The notes: a model not told the origin generated them from the sequence alone. DNA of 64,000 bases from Mycoplasma sp. CAG:956 (GCA_000433475.1 HF993083.1:1-64000); one strand, 5' to 3'. Numbered from the stretch's first letter, positions 28,372 to 37,727 are shown. Numbers and translations are program-made.

Positions 28372-29817
28372 GTGGAAGATAATACTAAAACTAATGTTAC
28401 TGATATTAATAATGAACCAACTATTATAAAGACTGATAATGGAGTAGAAAACGGTCAAAATAAATGTCCAAAGTGCGGAGCAACAGATATATCACCTGTT
28501 GCTTCAACTGGTCATTTACGTTGTAATTTTTGTCATTATGAATTTGAGTCAGAAAAATTTGCTGCTATGATGAGTGATATCGATGCTTTAAATGGTGAAG
28601 TTATTGGTTCAGGAGCTCAAGACATTGTAAGTGATGCCTCTAATATCGTTACATTTAAATGTAGTAGTTGTGGAGCAGAAGTAGTTGTTGATACAGCTAG
28701 TAGTATGCAGGCTAGATGTCATTGGTGTCGTCATATATTGTCTGTAAATGAACAAATTCCAAATGGTAGTGTTCCTGATACCCTGCTGCCTTTTAAAGTA
28801 TCCAAGGAAGATGCTGAAGGTATAATTAAAGGCTTTGTTAACAAAAGAAAATTTTTTGCTAATCCTAAGTTTAAAAAAGAATTTACAACTAATAATATAA
28901 TAGGAGTATTTTTTCCTTATATGCTTTTAGATGTAAATGCTCATGCTAATTTTAGCGGGGAAGGTGAACATCAAACTAAGGCTTATCAAGTTGAAATAGG
29001 TGATAAAAATGGAGCATATGGTGGAGAAAGTTATCAAAATAGTACAGTTAGGCAAACTCTTTATAATGCTGATGTTTATCATGTTGAAAGAGATTTCAAT
29101 TTAACAATTAGTAATCTATCTATAGAATCAAGTTCCAATAATCTAAATGAAGTAAGTGGTAAAACTAATAATATTATTAATGCTATAATGCCTTTTGATA
29201 CAGAAAACTGTGTTAAATTTAATGCTAATTATTTAAGAGGTTTTAATTCAGAAAAAAGAGATGTTAATATTGAAAACTTAAAGGAAACAGCTTATGAACA
29301 GTGTAAAGATATAGCAAGATACTCATGAAATGATACTTTAGAATTTTATGATAGAGGTGTTCGTTGGGATAATGAGTCTTTAAATATTAGGGGTGAGCAG
29401 TGGACATCTGCTTATTTGCCTGTATGGCTTTATAGCTATTTAGAGGATAAAGGTAATAAAAAACTATTACATTATGTTGCTGTAAATGCAAGAACTAAAG
29501 AAGTAATGGGAAGTGTTCCTATTCATATACCAATGTTGTTACTAGCATCTTTTATAGTAGAAATATTTGGATATATAATGGCTAGTAATATTGATTGGGA
29601 TTACAGTTGGATATTTTTATCAGTGGGATTTATTTATTTCTTTGTTATTTATAATATATATCGTAATAAAAGTGCTCGTCATACTTATGAAAAAGAAACT
29701 AAAAGAGATATGAAAAATTTAAAGAAAATAGATAATTTTGTGAGAAGTAATAATGGACAGACTAGTAGTATGATGGATGGCGCTAATAATAGAACTATAA
29801 GAGGTAAATTTCATTAA
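28372..29817 (+). pseudogene. YdjG-like zinc-ribbon membrane protein with an in-frame TGA
   Basis: Begins at GTG (28372), with an AGGA-containing site upstream. Two zinc ribbons (C-P-K-C-G with C-N-F-C; C-S-S-C-G with C-H-W-C) are followed by a soluble domain. A TGA at 29326-29328 interrupts the frame. The same frame continues at once with N-D-T-L-E-F-Y-D-R-G-V-R-W to a C-terminal part with two membrane segments and K-K-L-L-H-Y-V-A-V-N-A-R-T-K-E, conserved in YdjG-type proteins, stopping at 29817. Both halves are otherwise intact, so this looks like a recent TGG-to-TGA change (Trp) or a sequence error. Without read-through, the product loses its membrane part. Confidence 0.82.
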
Positions 29818-29825
29818 GATAGATA

Positions 29826-29855
29826 AATGTTAGAAGTTTTTTCTAGCATTTTTTA
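29826..29855 (+). terminator. Terminator after the YdjG-like gene
   Basis: AATGTTAGAA (29826-29835) pairs with TTCTAGCATT (29841-29850), followed by a T-run. Confidence 0.82.
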
Positions 29856-29924
29856 AATTTTATTTTGGTAAAAATTCTTGATTATCCAAGTATTTTATGA
29901 TTAAATAATTTTTTGGTGAAGAAA

Positions 29925-30491
29925 ATGAACGTTGAAGAAATGAATAAACATTTTAATAATAATTCTTATACTAATTATTTGGTTAGAGATAAGGATATTA
30001 TAAGAACTCCATATACTAGTGAAATAAATTTTAAAAATACTTCTCCTATATGTAATTTAGAAGAAATAGATTGCAGCACTTCTGGGGTACTAGAAGATAT
30101 AGAAGATACTATTTTTAAATTAAATGATATAGATTATGATGCCCTAAGTTTTAGCTTTTGTGGTGGTTTAGTTGTTAAAAATAACAAACATAAAACAGAA
30201 AATATTGATGATTTATTCTTATATCGTTTAATTATTTATCCTGTAAAGAGTGTTAATGGTGAGTATAGAAGAATAGGCGGCAATAGGAATATCTATCAAA
30301 GTGTTTCTGGGAGCATGGAAAAAATCATTCATTTTGAGGATTTACTAGTTATTTTAAATGGTTTACACATATTACCGTTATATGTTGATAGTGATTATTT
30401 TAAAGTATTAACAGAAGGTTTTCTAGGTTGTGGTAAGCCAATATTATTTACTTTAAAAAAAGAAAAAGGGAGAGTACTTAAAAAGAATTAA
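29925..30491 (+). CDS. Hypothetical protein, 188 aa
   Basis: Soluble protein with no signal or membrane segment. The ATG at 29925 is preferred to an in-frame TTG at 29913 because GGTGAAG lies before it. Recognisable stretches are few (F-S-F-C-G-G-L-V-V near the middle, F-L-G-C-G-K-P near the end). It stands alone between terminators. Family not recognised. Confidence 0.6.
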   Translation: MNVEEMNKHFNNNSYTNYLVRDKDIIRTPYTSEINFKNTSPICNLEEIDCSTSGVLEDIEDTIFKLNDIDYDALSFSFCGGLVVKNNKHKTENIDDLFLYRLIIYPVKSVNGEYRRIGGNRNIYQSVSGSMEKIIHFEDLLVILNGLHILPLYVDSDYFKVLTEGFLGCGKPILFTLKKEKGRVLKKN

Positions 30492-30508
30492 GTGCTTTTT
30501 CCTTTTTT
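30463..30508 (+). terminator. Terminator overlapping the end of the 188-aa gene
   Basis: A long stem with G-U pairs between 30463-30481 and 30488-30507 (AGTACTTAA with TTAAGTGCT at its tip), ending in CCTTTTTT. The stop codon lies in the hairpin. Confidence 0.75.
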
Positions 30509-30546
30509 ATTTGTTATACAAATTTAATATAAATTTCTTTAAAACA

Positions 30547-30574
30547 TTGTTTCAAGGAAAAGTTATGATACAAT
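30547..30574 (+). promoter_or_regulatory. Promoter of the two-component system
   Basis: TTGTTT (30547-30552), 16-bp spacer, TACAAT (30569-30574) with TG one base upstream of the -10. The gene starts 25 bp further on. Confidence 0.7.
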
Positions 30575-30598
30575 AACAATATAAATTGGTGGTGTTTT

Positions 30599-31279
30599 AT
30601 GATAAATATATTAATAGTAGAAGATGATATTAATCTACTTAATATTATAAAGAAGAATTTAGAAAGAGAAGGGTATGTGGTTTATACCGCTTTAGATGGG
30701 GTATCTGGGTTAGAAGTATTTGAAAATAATCATATTGATTTAATTATTTTAGATTTAATGTTACCTAAATTAGATGGATATGAATTTACGAAGAAAATTA
30801 GAAATGAAAAAGAGAATTTACCTATTATAATGACTACTGCTAAAAGTTTAATGGAAGATAAAAGAATTGCTTTTCAAACTGGTGTTGATGATTATATGAC
30901 TAAACCCTTAGAAATGGAAGAACTATTATTAAGGGTAAAAGCCTTACTTAGACGTAGTAAGATTTTAGCTGAAAGAAAAATAGTTATTGGTAAAGTAGTA
31001 GTCGATTGTGATGCGATGACGGTTACCAGAGATGGTGATGTAACGGAACTAACACAAAAGGAATTTGCCTTGTTATATAAATTACTATCTAATCCTAATA
31101 AAATATTTACAAGAAATCAGTTAATGGATGAGATATGGGGATATGAGTCTAATAGTGATGATAGGACAATCGATGCTCATATTAATAGATTAAGAAGAAA
31201 ATTTGAAAATTATCCAGAATTTGAAATTAAATCGGTTAGGGGGCTAGGGTATAAGGTGGTTAAAAATGAAAAAAATTAA
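30599..31279 (+). CDS. OmpR-family response regulator
   Basis: 226 aa. The receiver domain has E-D-D near residue 8, the phospho-acceptor Asp in I-I-L-D-L-M-L-P (about 51), Thr in M-T-T-A and Lys in T-K-P-L. A winged-helix DNA-binding domain (about 128-225) with L-T-Q-K-E-F-A-L-L and V-R-G-L-G-Y-K follows. It is transcribed with the kinase, whose start lies 14 nt inside this gene. Because the acyl-ACP/glycosyltransferase operon begins 64 bp after the kinase, it is the natural candidate target. Confidence 0.93.
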   Translation: MINILIVEDDINLLNIIKKNLEREGYVVYTALDGVSGLEVFENNHIDLIILDLMLPKLDGYEFTKKIRNEKENLPIIMTTAKSLMEDKRIAFQTGVDDYMTKPLEMEELLLRVKALLRRSKILAERKIVIGKVVVDCDAMTVTRDGDVTELTQKEFALLYKLLSNPNKIFTRNQLMDEIWGYESNSDDRTIDAHINRLRRKFENYPEFEIKSVRGLGYKVVKNEKN

Positions 31280-32321
31280 TGATGATGAAATAAAGGCTAA
31301 TCAAAAATTAACTGTTTATTTTACAGCTTTAGCATTTTGTACCTTTGCCGCGATTATAATAGCTTTAAGTTTTTTGATATTCTTAGGTAATCAAATACTA
31401 GGTTGGGACTATATGATTGATTTGCACCAGTCCCAGTTTTGGGTTTTAGTCTTTGTGGCTATCATTTTAATTGGGGTAATTTCTTCAATTTTAATTGGTC
31501 GTCCTATTTTAAAAGGGATTAAAGAGATATCTAACTCCACGAAAAAGATTAGTGAAGGAGACTTTTCGGTACGTATTAAAGAAAATAATACTAAGTTTTT
31601 AGGGCGTCTTTCTCATGATTTTAATCAAATGGCTAAAGAATTAGAGGGTGTTAAAATATTAAGAAATGATTTTATTAATAATTTTTCCCATGAGTTTAAA
31701 ACACCAATAAGTTCGATTAAAAATTATGCAGAAGAGTTAAAAAATAATGATTTATCTAAAGAAGAACAGGATAAATATTTGGATATAATTATTAAAGAAG
31801 CAACCAGACTTTCTAACCTTTCTAATAGTATTTTATATTTATCAAAAGTAGAAAAACAAGAAATTTTAACAGACAAAACGAAGTACGATGTGGGAGAACA
31901 AATAAGACAAGCTATTCTTTTAGAAATGAAAAAAATAGAAGAAAAGAATCTTGAATTAGACTTAGATATATTAGATTATAAATTGTTGTTGAATGAAGAT
32001 AGTATTGAACAAGTATGGATTAATATTTTAGATAATGCAATTAAATTTAGTGAAGCTGGTAAGACTTTAAAAATTACTAGTAAACTTGTTAATGGTTTTT
32101 ATGAAGTAAGAATTAAAGATGAAGGAATTGGTATTGAAGAAGATGATTTACCATTTGTTTGTGAAAAATTTTATAAAGCCGATAAGTCACATTCTGAAGA
32201 AGGTAATGGTTTGGGTCTTTCTTTAGTAAAAAGAATTCTTGAATTGCATAAAGGTAGTATTGAAATAAAAAGTAAAGTAGGTAAAGGAACTTTAGTTATC
32301 GTAAAATTACCAATTAAATGA
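31266..32321 (+). CDS. Sensor histidine kinase
   Basis: 351 aa. Two membrane segments (about 17-41 and 54-76) with almost no extracellular loop between them, a HAMP domain (about 78-130), the HisKA box F-S-H-E-F-K-T-P (His 142) and an ATPase domain with N-I-L-D-N-A-I-K, D-E-G-I-G-I and G-N-G-L-G-L-S-L. The short loop suggests it senses a signal within or at the membrane, such as envelope stress, by analogy with intramembrane-sensing kinases. It ends with TGA. Confidence 0.93.
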   Translation: MKKINDDEIKANQKLTVYFTALAFCTFAAIIIALSFLIFLGNQILGWDYMIDLHQSQFWVLVFVAIILIGVISSILIGRPILKGIKEISNSTKKISEGDFSVRIKENNTKFLGRLSHDFNQMAKELEGVKILRNDFINNFSHEFKTPISSIKNYAEELKNNDLSKEEQDKYLDIIIKEATRLSNLSNSILYLSKVEKQEILTDKTKYDVGEQIRQAILLEMKKIEEKNLELDLDILDYKLLLNEDSIEQVWINILDNAIKFSEAGKTLKITSKLVNGFYEVRIKDEGIGIEEDDLPFVCEKFYKADKSHSEEGNGLGLSLVKRILELHKGSIEIKSKVGKGTLVIVKLPIK

Positions 32322-32384
32322 TTTCATATTCAGTTCATTTTTTAATTGTATAATAAATTTGTTTTGCATAGGAAGTGATTACTT

Positions 32385-33941
32385 ATGAAAAAAAATTATG
32401 ACTATTATAATAATCCAAAGATAAATAGTTTTAAAGATTTAATGAATTTAAGTATTAAAAAACCAGATGATATAGCTTTTAAATATTTGGATAATAGTAA
32501 AGTTTTAATTAGTAAGACTTATAAAGATTTTTATGAAGATGTAAGACTTACTAGTAATTATATAGCTAATCTTTATAATAATAAACATATTGCTTTAATT
32601 GGAAAGAATTCATATAACTTTTTAGTGTTATTTATGAGTATTGTTATCAGTGGTAATTGTGTAGTTATTATTGATAAAGATTTAGATGCTAATGATATTA
32701 AAAAGATGCTTAAGAATACTAGTACTAATACTTGCTTTTATTCTAAAGAATATTGTGATAGTTTAAATGGGATTGTTAGTAAGATGTATCCGATTGAAGA
32801 GATAGAAAATTATAAATTAGAAAAAAATTTTATTAGATTTACTAATCCTAAAGATGCTAGTGTTATTTTCTTTACTTCGGGAACAACGGGATTTAACAAG
32901 GCTGTTTGTTTAAGTGAAGAAAATATTTGCTTTGATATTTGGTCTTTAGCTAGTCTATTTAAACCGAATGGCGGTGTATTTGCCGTTTTACCATTTCATC
33001 ATTCATTCGGACTTATTACCGGTATTTTAAAACCATTCTATTATCACGTTCCAATATTTATTAATAGTAGTCTTAAGTCTTTACAAAAAGAAATGAAGCT
33101 AGCAGAGGCTAATACAATGTTTGTAGTGCCAGTATTTATTGAAACTTTTTATAAGACTATTTGGTCAACAGCTAGAAAGACTAAGCAAGATAAAAAGTTG
33201 AAATTAGCGATTAAGTTATCTAACAGTCTTTTAAAAATTGGTATCGACTTAAGAAAGAAATTATTCAAATCAGTTACTGACCAGTTTGGGGGAAATTTGG
33301 AATATTTTATATGTGGTGGGGCTTATTTAGATAGCAAATATATTAAATGGTTCCGTAGTATTGGGATTGAAATTTTAAACGGTTATGGTATTACTGAGTG
33401 TAGTCCAGTTGTAGCAGTTAATCGTAATTTGTATGGTAAAGATGGTTCTGTTGGTCTAATTGGTCGTGATATTGATGTTAAAATAATCGACAATGAAATA
33501 TGTGTTAAAGGTAAAAATGTCATGCTGGGGTATTTTAATGATACGAAGGCAACTAAAGAAGTCTTGCAGGACGGTTGGTTTAAAACTGGTGACCTAGGTT
33601 ATATTGATAAAGATGGATTTTTGTTTATAACTGGTAGGAAGAAAAACTTAATAATTTTATCTAATGGTGAAAATATTTTACCAGAAATGATAGAAGAAAA
33701 ACTAATGAAAGATAAAGGTATTATGGAAGTAGTGGTTAGTACTTTAAATAATCAGTTAGTAGCCTATATTTATCCAAGTGAGGATTACTTAGGTAATACG
33801 ACTTATTTTAATAATTTAATTTATAAATATAATAAGATAGTTCCTAAAAATCATCAAATAAGTAAGTGTATTTTAAGAACTACGGAATTTAAGAAAAATA
33901 ATAATCATAAAATTTTAAGAAATAAAATAATGGAGGAATAA
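32385..33941 (+). CDS. AMP-forming acyl ligase (fatty acyl-CoA or acyl-ACP synthetase-like)
   Basis: 518 aa. Adenylate-forming enzyme: F-F-T-S-G-T-T-G-F-N-K is the P-loop-like motif, L-N-G-Y-G-I-T-E-C-S-P is the A5 motif, and K-T-G-D-L-G-Y with G-R-K-K-N are the C-terminal motifs. P-F-H-H-S-F-G is typical of fatty-acid-activating members. It should activate a carboxylic acid, probably a fatty acid, with ATP. Because the next gene encodes an acyl carrier protein and the third its phosphopantetheinyl transferase, the acceptor is probably the carrier, not CoA. First gene of a five-gene operon. TATAAT (32349-32354) lies upstream without a clear -35. Confidence 0.87.
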   Translation: MKKNYDYYNNPKINSFKDLMNLSIKKPDDIAFKYLDNSKVLISKTYKDFYEDVRLTSNYIANLYNNKHIALIGKNSYNFLVLFMSIVISGNCVVIIDKDLDANDIKKMLKNTSTNTCFYSKEYCDSLNGIVSKMYPIEEIENYKLEKNFIRFTNPKDASVIFFTSGTTGFNKAVCLSEENICFDIWSLASLFKPNGGVFAVLPFHHSFGLITGILKPFYYHVPIFINSSLKSLQKEMKLAEANTMFVVPVFIETFYKTIWSTARKTKQDKKLKLAIKLSNSLLKIGIDLRKKLFKSVTDQFGGNLEYFICGGAYLDSKYIKWFRSIGIEILNGYGITECSPVVAVNRNLYGKDGSVGLIGRDIDVKIIDNEICVKGKNVMLGYFNDTKATKEVLQDGWFKTGDLGYIDKDGFLFITGRKKNLIILSNGENILPEMIEEKLMKDKGIMEVVVSTLNNQLVAYIYPSEDYLGNTTYFNNLIYKYNKIVPKNHQISKCILRTTEFKKNNNHKILRNKIMEE

Positions 33942-33944
33942 AAA

Positions 33945-34181
33945 ATGGAAAATAAAAAAATAATGGTTGGAGAAGTAATTAAATTAATTAGTGAGGTTTG
34001 TGAAATACCGGAAGAAAAGATTAGTGGTAAATCTAATTTAACAACGGATTTAGAGTTAGAATCTTTAGATATTGTTACTTTGATTAGTGAATGTGAAGAA
34101 AGATATCATATAACCGTTCCTGATAAAGATATTAAGACTTTCCAAACTGTTAATGATATTGTGGAATACTTAAATAAGTAA
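33945..34181 (+). CDS. Acyl carrier protein
   Basis: 78 aa, normal length for an acyl carrier. The phosphopantetheine attachment Ser lies in E-L-E-S-L-D-I-V (about residue 41), in place of the classical D-S-L-D. GGAGGAATAAAA precedes the ATG, and the gene follows the ligase by three bases. Its position between a ligase and a PPTase suggests a dedicated carrier rather than the housekeeping fatty-acid AcpP. Confidence 0.92.
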   Translation: MENKKIMVGEVIKLISEVCEIPEEKISGKSNLTTDLELESLDIVTLISECEERYHITVPDKDIKTFQTVNDIVEYLNK

Positions 34182-34219
34182 TTGTTAATTTATAAATTAA
34201 TAATTAAGATTTTAGAAAA

Positions 34220-34663
34220 ATGAATAAATTATATATTGAAGAAAATGTTAGTAGTAATGATATTATAAAAGAAATTGCTATTGATAATAATTTAAGTAAC
34301 TATGTAGTTTTAAAAAATAAAAATGGTAAACCTTATTTTAAAGGTAATGATATCTATTTTAATATAAGTAATAAAGATAATATAACAGTTGCAGTTACAA
34401 GTTTTAACCCAGTTGGTATTGATATTGAAAAATTAACTTTTAAGCTCTCGATAGTTAAACATTTTTTTAGTAAAAATGAACAAGAAATAATTAAGAAAAG
34501 TTTAAATAAAGAGTTAGACTTTACAACTATATGGGTAAAAAAAGAAGCTTATTTAAAATACTTGGGTTTAGATTTAACAAGTATTAGAAAGATAGATACA
34601 ACTAAAATAAGTGGTTTTACAATAAAAAAATATAAAGAATATATAATAGGAATTAAGGAGTAA
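34220..34663 (+). CDS. 4'-phosphopantetheinyl transferase superfamily protein
   Basis: 147 aa. V-G-I-D-I-E (about residue 70) and W-V-K-K-E-A-Y-L-K (about 109) are the two metal and CoA-binding signatures of Sfp/AcpS enzymes, spaced as expected. It is shorter than Sfp (about 220 aa) and longer than AcpS (about 120). It should convert the preceding apo-carrier to its holo form. The ribosome site is weak, with expression probably dependent on the upstream genes. Confidence 0.87.
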   Translation: MNKLYIEENVSSNDIIKEIAIDNNLSNYVVLKNKNGKPYFKGNDIYFNISNKDNITVAVTSFNPVGIDIEKLTFKLSIVKHFFSKNEQEIIKKSLNKELDFTTIWVKKEAYLKYLGLDLTSIRKIDTTKISGFTIKKYKEYIIGIKE

Positions 34664-34665
34664 GG

Positions 34666-36420
34666 ATGAATTTATTATATTGTGGGGATAGTAATATTAA
34701 AGACGGTCTATTTTTGTCAATAAAATCAATTTTAAAAGTAGAAAAAGAAGCTTTAAATATTTATGTTTTATCAATGGATTATTTAAATTATAAAAAGATA
34801 GATAGTGATTTTATTGATTATTTAGATACTTTAGTAAAAGAAGTTAATAAGAAGAGTTTTGTTAAACTAATTGATATGACTAGTATTTATCAAGAACATG
34901 AATGTAAGGCAAATAAAGATACTTTATTTACACCTTATTGTATGTTAAGACTATATAGTGATTTAGTTGATTTACCTAGTAAAATATTATATTTAGATAC
35001 GGATGTTTTAGTCTATCGTAGTTTTAAAGATTTTTATAATATTAATAATACTAATTATGAATTAGTAGGGGTACTAGATTACTATGGTAGTCATGTTTAT
35101 AAGAAAAATCCTTTTAAGAAAGATTATTTAAATTCTGGAGTATTACTGTTTAATTTGGATTTACTAAAAAAGGAAGATATTTTAAAGAAAGCTCGTAAAA
35201 TGTGTGCGACTAAAAAGATGCTATTGCCTGATCAAAGTGCTTTAAACATTTTGTGTAAACATAAACTTATTGTTGATAGAAAATATAACGAACAAAAAGC
35301 TATGCAAAGTGATACGGTGCTAAGACATTTTACAACGACATTTAAGTTTTTTCCAAGGATTAAAACACAAAAAGTTAAGCCTTGGCAAATTAATAGAATG
35401 CATGATGTATTAAACTGTCATGAATTTGATTGGTTACTTGATGAATATAAGGAGTGGTTACAAATGAATAATAAAATTATACCAATATTTTTTACAATCG
35501 ATGATGCTTTTGCACCTTTTGCAAGTGTAGCAATAAAGTCATTACTTGATAATGCTAGTCAAAATTATTTTTATCATATTCATATTGTTAATAATGGTTT
35601 AAGTGAAGAAAATATTACTAAGATTTTAGAATTAGAAACTAGTTATAGTAAGATAATGTTTAATAATATGGATGAAAGACTTAAAGCAATAACGGATAAA
35701 AAAGGAACAAGATTAAGAGAAGACTACTTTAGTTTGGCTATTTTCTTTAGAATTTTTATCCCTGATTGTTTTAAGGAATATGATAAAGCTTTATATATTG
35801 ATGCTGATACTATAATATTAGATGATATTAGTAAGTTATATAATACGGATTTAGAAGGTAACTATATTGGGGGATGTGTTGATACTTCTTGTTTTGGTAT
35901 TAAAGATATAACTAATTATTTTACCAACGGTGTTGGAGTTGATTACCGTGAGTATATAAATTCTGGTGTTATTCTTTTTGATATGAAAACCTTAAGAGAT
36001 AAAGGTTTTGCCGATAAATTCTTATATTTATTTAATAAATATAACTTTGGCAATGTAGATCCTGACCAATCTTATATAAATGCGATGCTAAAAGGTAAAA
36101 TTAAGTATTTAGATGGTAAGTGGGATACTATGCCTACTGAGGGTGGTAAAAGATGTGATAATCCGGGTATTGTTCACTTCAATTTATTTAAGAAACCTTG
36201 GCATTATGATAATGTTTTATATGAAGAGGAATTTTGGAGTTATGCTAAGAAGACAGCTTATTATGAAAAAATAAAGGAAATTAAAGAAAACTATACTGAT
36301 GAAGATAAACAAAAAGACAATAAGAGCTTAGAAGCAATGTTAAAAAGATGTCGAGAAATAGTTAAAGATGAGGTTACTTTTAAAACAGTCTTTGATAGTG
36401 GTAAGGAAGATAGATTGTAA
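34666..36420 (+). CDS. Tandem family 8 glycosyltransferase (two GT8 domains)
   Basis: 584 aa made of two consecutive GT8 domains: residues about 1-260 with L-Y-L-D-T-D-V-L-V, and about 268-545 with L-Y-I-D-A-D-T-I-I. Each has its own D-x-D metal site and an N-S-G-V block (Y-L-N-S-G-V-L-L-F and Y-I-N-S-G-V-I-L-F) plus closing W-H/H-F motifs. Members add hexoses to lipid or glycan acceptors from nucleotide sugars. Two domains suggest two sequential sugar additions. No signal peptide, so it acts on the cytoplasmic face. AAGGAG precedes the ATG. The stop overlaps the next start. Confidence 0.9.
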   Translation: MNLLYCGDSNIKDGLFLSIKSILKVEKEALNIYVLSMDYLNYKKIDSDFIDYLDTLVKEVNKKSFVKLIDMTSIYQEHECKANKDTLFTPYCMLRLYSDLVDLPSKILYLDTDVLVYRSFKDFYNINNTNYELVGVLDYYGSHVYKKNPFKKDYLNSGVLLFNLDLLKKEDILKKARKMCATKKMLLPDQSALNILCKHKLIVDRKYNEQKAMQSDTVLRHFTTTFKFFPRIKTQKVKPWQINRMHDVLNCHEFDWLLDEYKEWLQMNNKIIPIFFTIDDAFAPFASVAIKSLLDNASQNYFYHIHIVNNGLSEENITKILELETSYSKIMFNNMDERLKAITDKKGTRLREDYFSLAIFFRIFIPDCFKEYDKALYIDADTIILDDISKLYNTDLEGNYIGGCVDTSCFGIKDITNYFTNGVGVDYREYINSGVILFDMKTLRDKGFADKFLYLFNKYNFGNVDPDQSYINAMLKGKIKYLDGKWDTMPTEGGKRCDNPGIVHFNLFKKPWHYDNVLYEEEFWSYAKKTAYYEKIKEIKENYTDEDKQKDNKSLEAMLKRCREIVKDEVTFKTVFDSGKEDRL

Positions 36421-37283
36421 TGATTATCGGTGGTTCGAAAAAAGATGTAATTAAAAATATTGAACAAAATGTCTTAGATAATGAACTTAATAAAAAAGTA
36501 GAAGTTAATGATGCGATATTAAGTGATGAGGAAATAACTAAGTTATTAGATACTTTTTATAAAAATAAAGGTAAGAAAATAAGATATGGTATTAAACATG
36601 CAATTGCTAATATGACAGTAAGTAAGTATATGAAAATGCTTGATAAAGATATAGTTATTAATGGGGCTGAAAAGTTAAAAAATGTGGATTTAAGTAAGGG
36701 AGCAATTATTACATCTAATCATTTTAATCCTTTAGATACTTTTATTATTAGAAAATTAGTAGAAAAAGTCTTAAAGAAAGATTTGTATATAGTTATTCAA
36801 GATACAAATTTAGCCATGCCTGGTAGTTTAGGTTTTTTAATGAATTATTTAAATGTTATACCAGTTAGTAAAAGTCCAACTTATTTAGCGGGAACATTTA
36901 AAGAAAATTTAAGAAAAATTCTAAATGCTGGTAATATTGTTTTGATTTATCCAGAAGAAGAAATGTGGTTTAATTATCGTAAGATAAGACCATTAAAAAG
37001 AGGAGCTTATCAGTATGCTGCTATTCTTAATGTACCCGTAATATCTTGTTTTACAAAGATAATAGATACAGATATAGTTGATAACGAAGAATTTAATAAG
37101 ACTACTTATGAGTTAAATGTTTTGGGAGTTTTATATCCTGATAAAGATGTTAGTCCTAGAGTAAATAGTATTAATATGTTAAATGAAGATTATGAGTGGA
37201 AGAAACAGGCATATGAAAATGTTTATCATAAAAAGTTAGAATATACTTTTTCTGCTGATGATATTGCTGGTTATAGATGGTAG
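36420..37283 (+). CDS. PlsC-like 1-acylglycerol-3-phosphate acyltransferase
   Basis: 287 aa. S-N-H-F-N-P-L-D supplies the N-H-x(4)-D catalytic motif (about residue 99), and Y-P-E-E-E-M-W-F resembles the substrate-binding block E-G-T of the family. Members transfer an acyl group from acyl-ACP or acyl-CoA to a hydroxyl on a lipid. Last gene of the operon (TAATG overlap at 36418-36422), so the acyl donor is probably the loaded carrier encoded upstream and the acceptor a glycolipid or lysolipid, which is an inference from context. No obvious membrane segment. Confidence 0.88.
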   Translation: MIIGGSKKDVIKNIEQNVLDNELNKKVEVNDAILSDEEITKLLDTFYKNKGKKIRYGIKHAIANMTVSKYMKMLDKDIVINGAEKLKNVDLSKGAIITSNHFNPLDTFIIRKLVEKVLKKDLYIVIQDTNLAMPGSLGFLMNYLNVIPVSKSPTYLAGTFKENLRKILNAGNIVLIYPEEEMWFNYRKIRPLKRGAYQYAAILNVPVISCFTKIIDTDIVDNEEFNKTTYELNVLGVLYPDKDVSPRVNSINMLNEDYEWKKQAYENVYHKKLEYTFSADDIAGYRW

Positions 37284-37305
37284 AGTACTTAGTACTCTTT
37301 TTTTT
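37282..37305 (+). terminator. Terminator after the acyl/GT8 operon
   Basis: AGAGTACT...AGTACTCT, a compact hairpin overlapping the stop codon, followed by nine T. Confidence 0.85.
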
Positions 37306-37338
37306 GTATGAATATATATTTATTGGGAATAATATATT

Positions 37339-37645
37339 CTTTAGATAATATTTTCATAGAGTTAAAAACTCTATGAATACGTATTTTCGGATATTATTTT
37401 TACCTTATACCTAAATAATATCATATCTTTAAGCCTTTTTAAAGAATATATTTAAAGATAAATTATCTTTTTATAGTCAAATTTCTAGTCAAACAATATC
37501 TTTTAAAACCTAGGTGAATACTGGCTTTGCTAAAAATTATTCTAGTCAGAAAACAAATTTCATTCTAGTCGAAATTATAGTCAAATAGACTTCAAACTCA
37601 GTATTCACCTAATATTTTCATAGAGTTTTTAACTCTATGAAAACA
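37339..37645. repeat. Hairpin-rich non-coding segment
   Basis: Two almost identical palindromes sit 262 bp apart: TTCATAGAGTT/AACTCTATGAA (37353-37377) and TTTTCATAGAGTT/AACTCTATGAAAA (37615-37643). Between them a perfect 13-bp inverted repeat, TAGGTGAATACTG (37511-37523) with CAGTATTCACCTA (37599-37611), encloses four or five short TCTAGTC/TATAGTC-type repeats (37476-37582). No ORF. It may be a miniature mobile element or a structured RNA upstream of the surface-protein gene. From 37646 to 37727 I see only a weak promoter (TTTGGT at 37676, 17 bp, TATTAT at 37699). Confidence 0.55.
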
Positions 37646-37727
37646 GAATTAATGGATATGTATATTATTTTTAATTTTGGTAGGCTATAAGTGTTGCATA
37701 TTATAGCTAGAAATGGTTTATATTAAT

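Noticed and set aside
37339..37645. Possible CRISPR array in the TCTAGTC-type repeats
   Set aside because: Repeats are about 7-9 bp, irregular in spacing and variable, and no cas gene is near.
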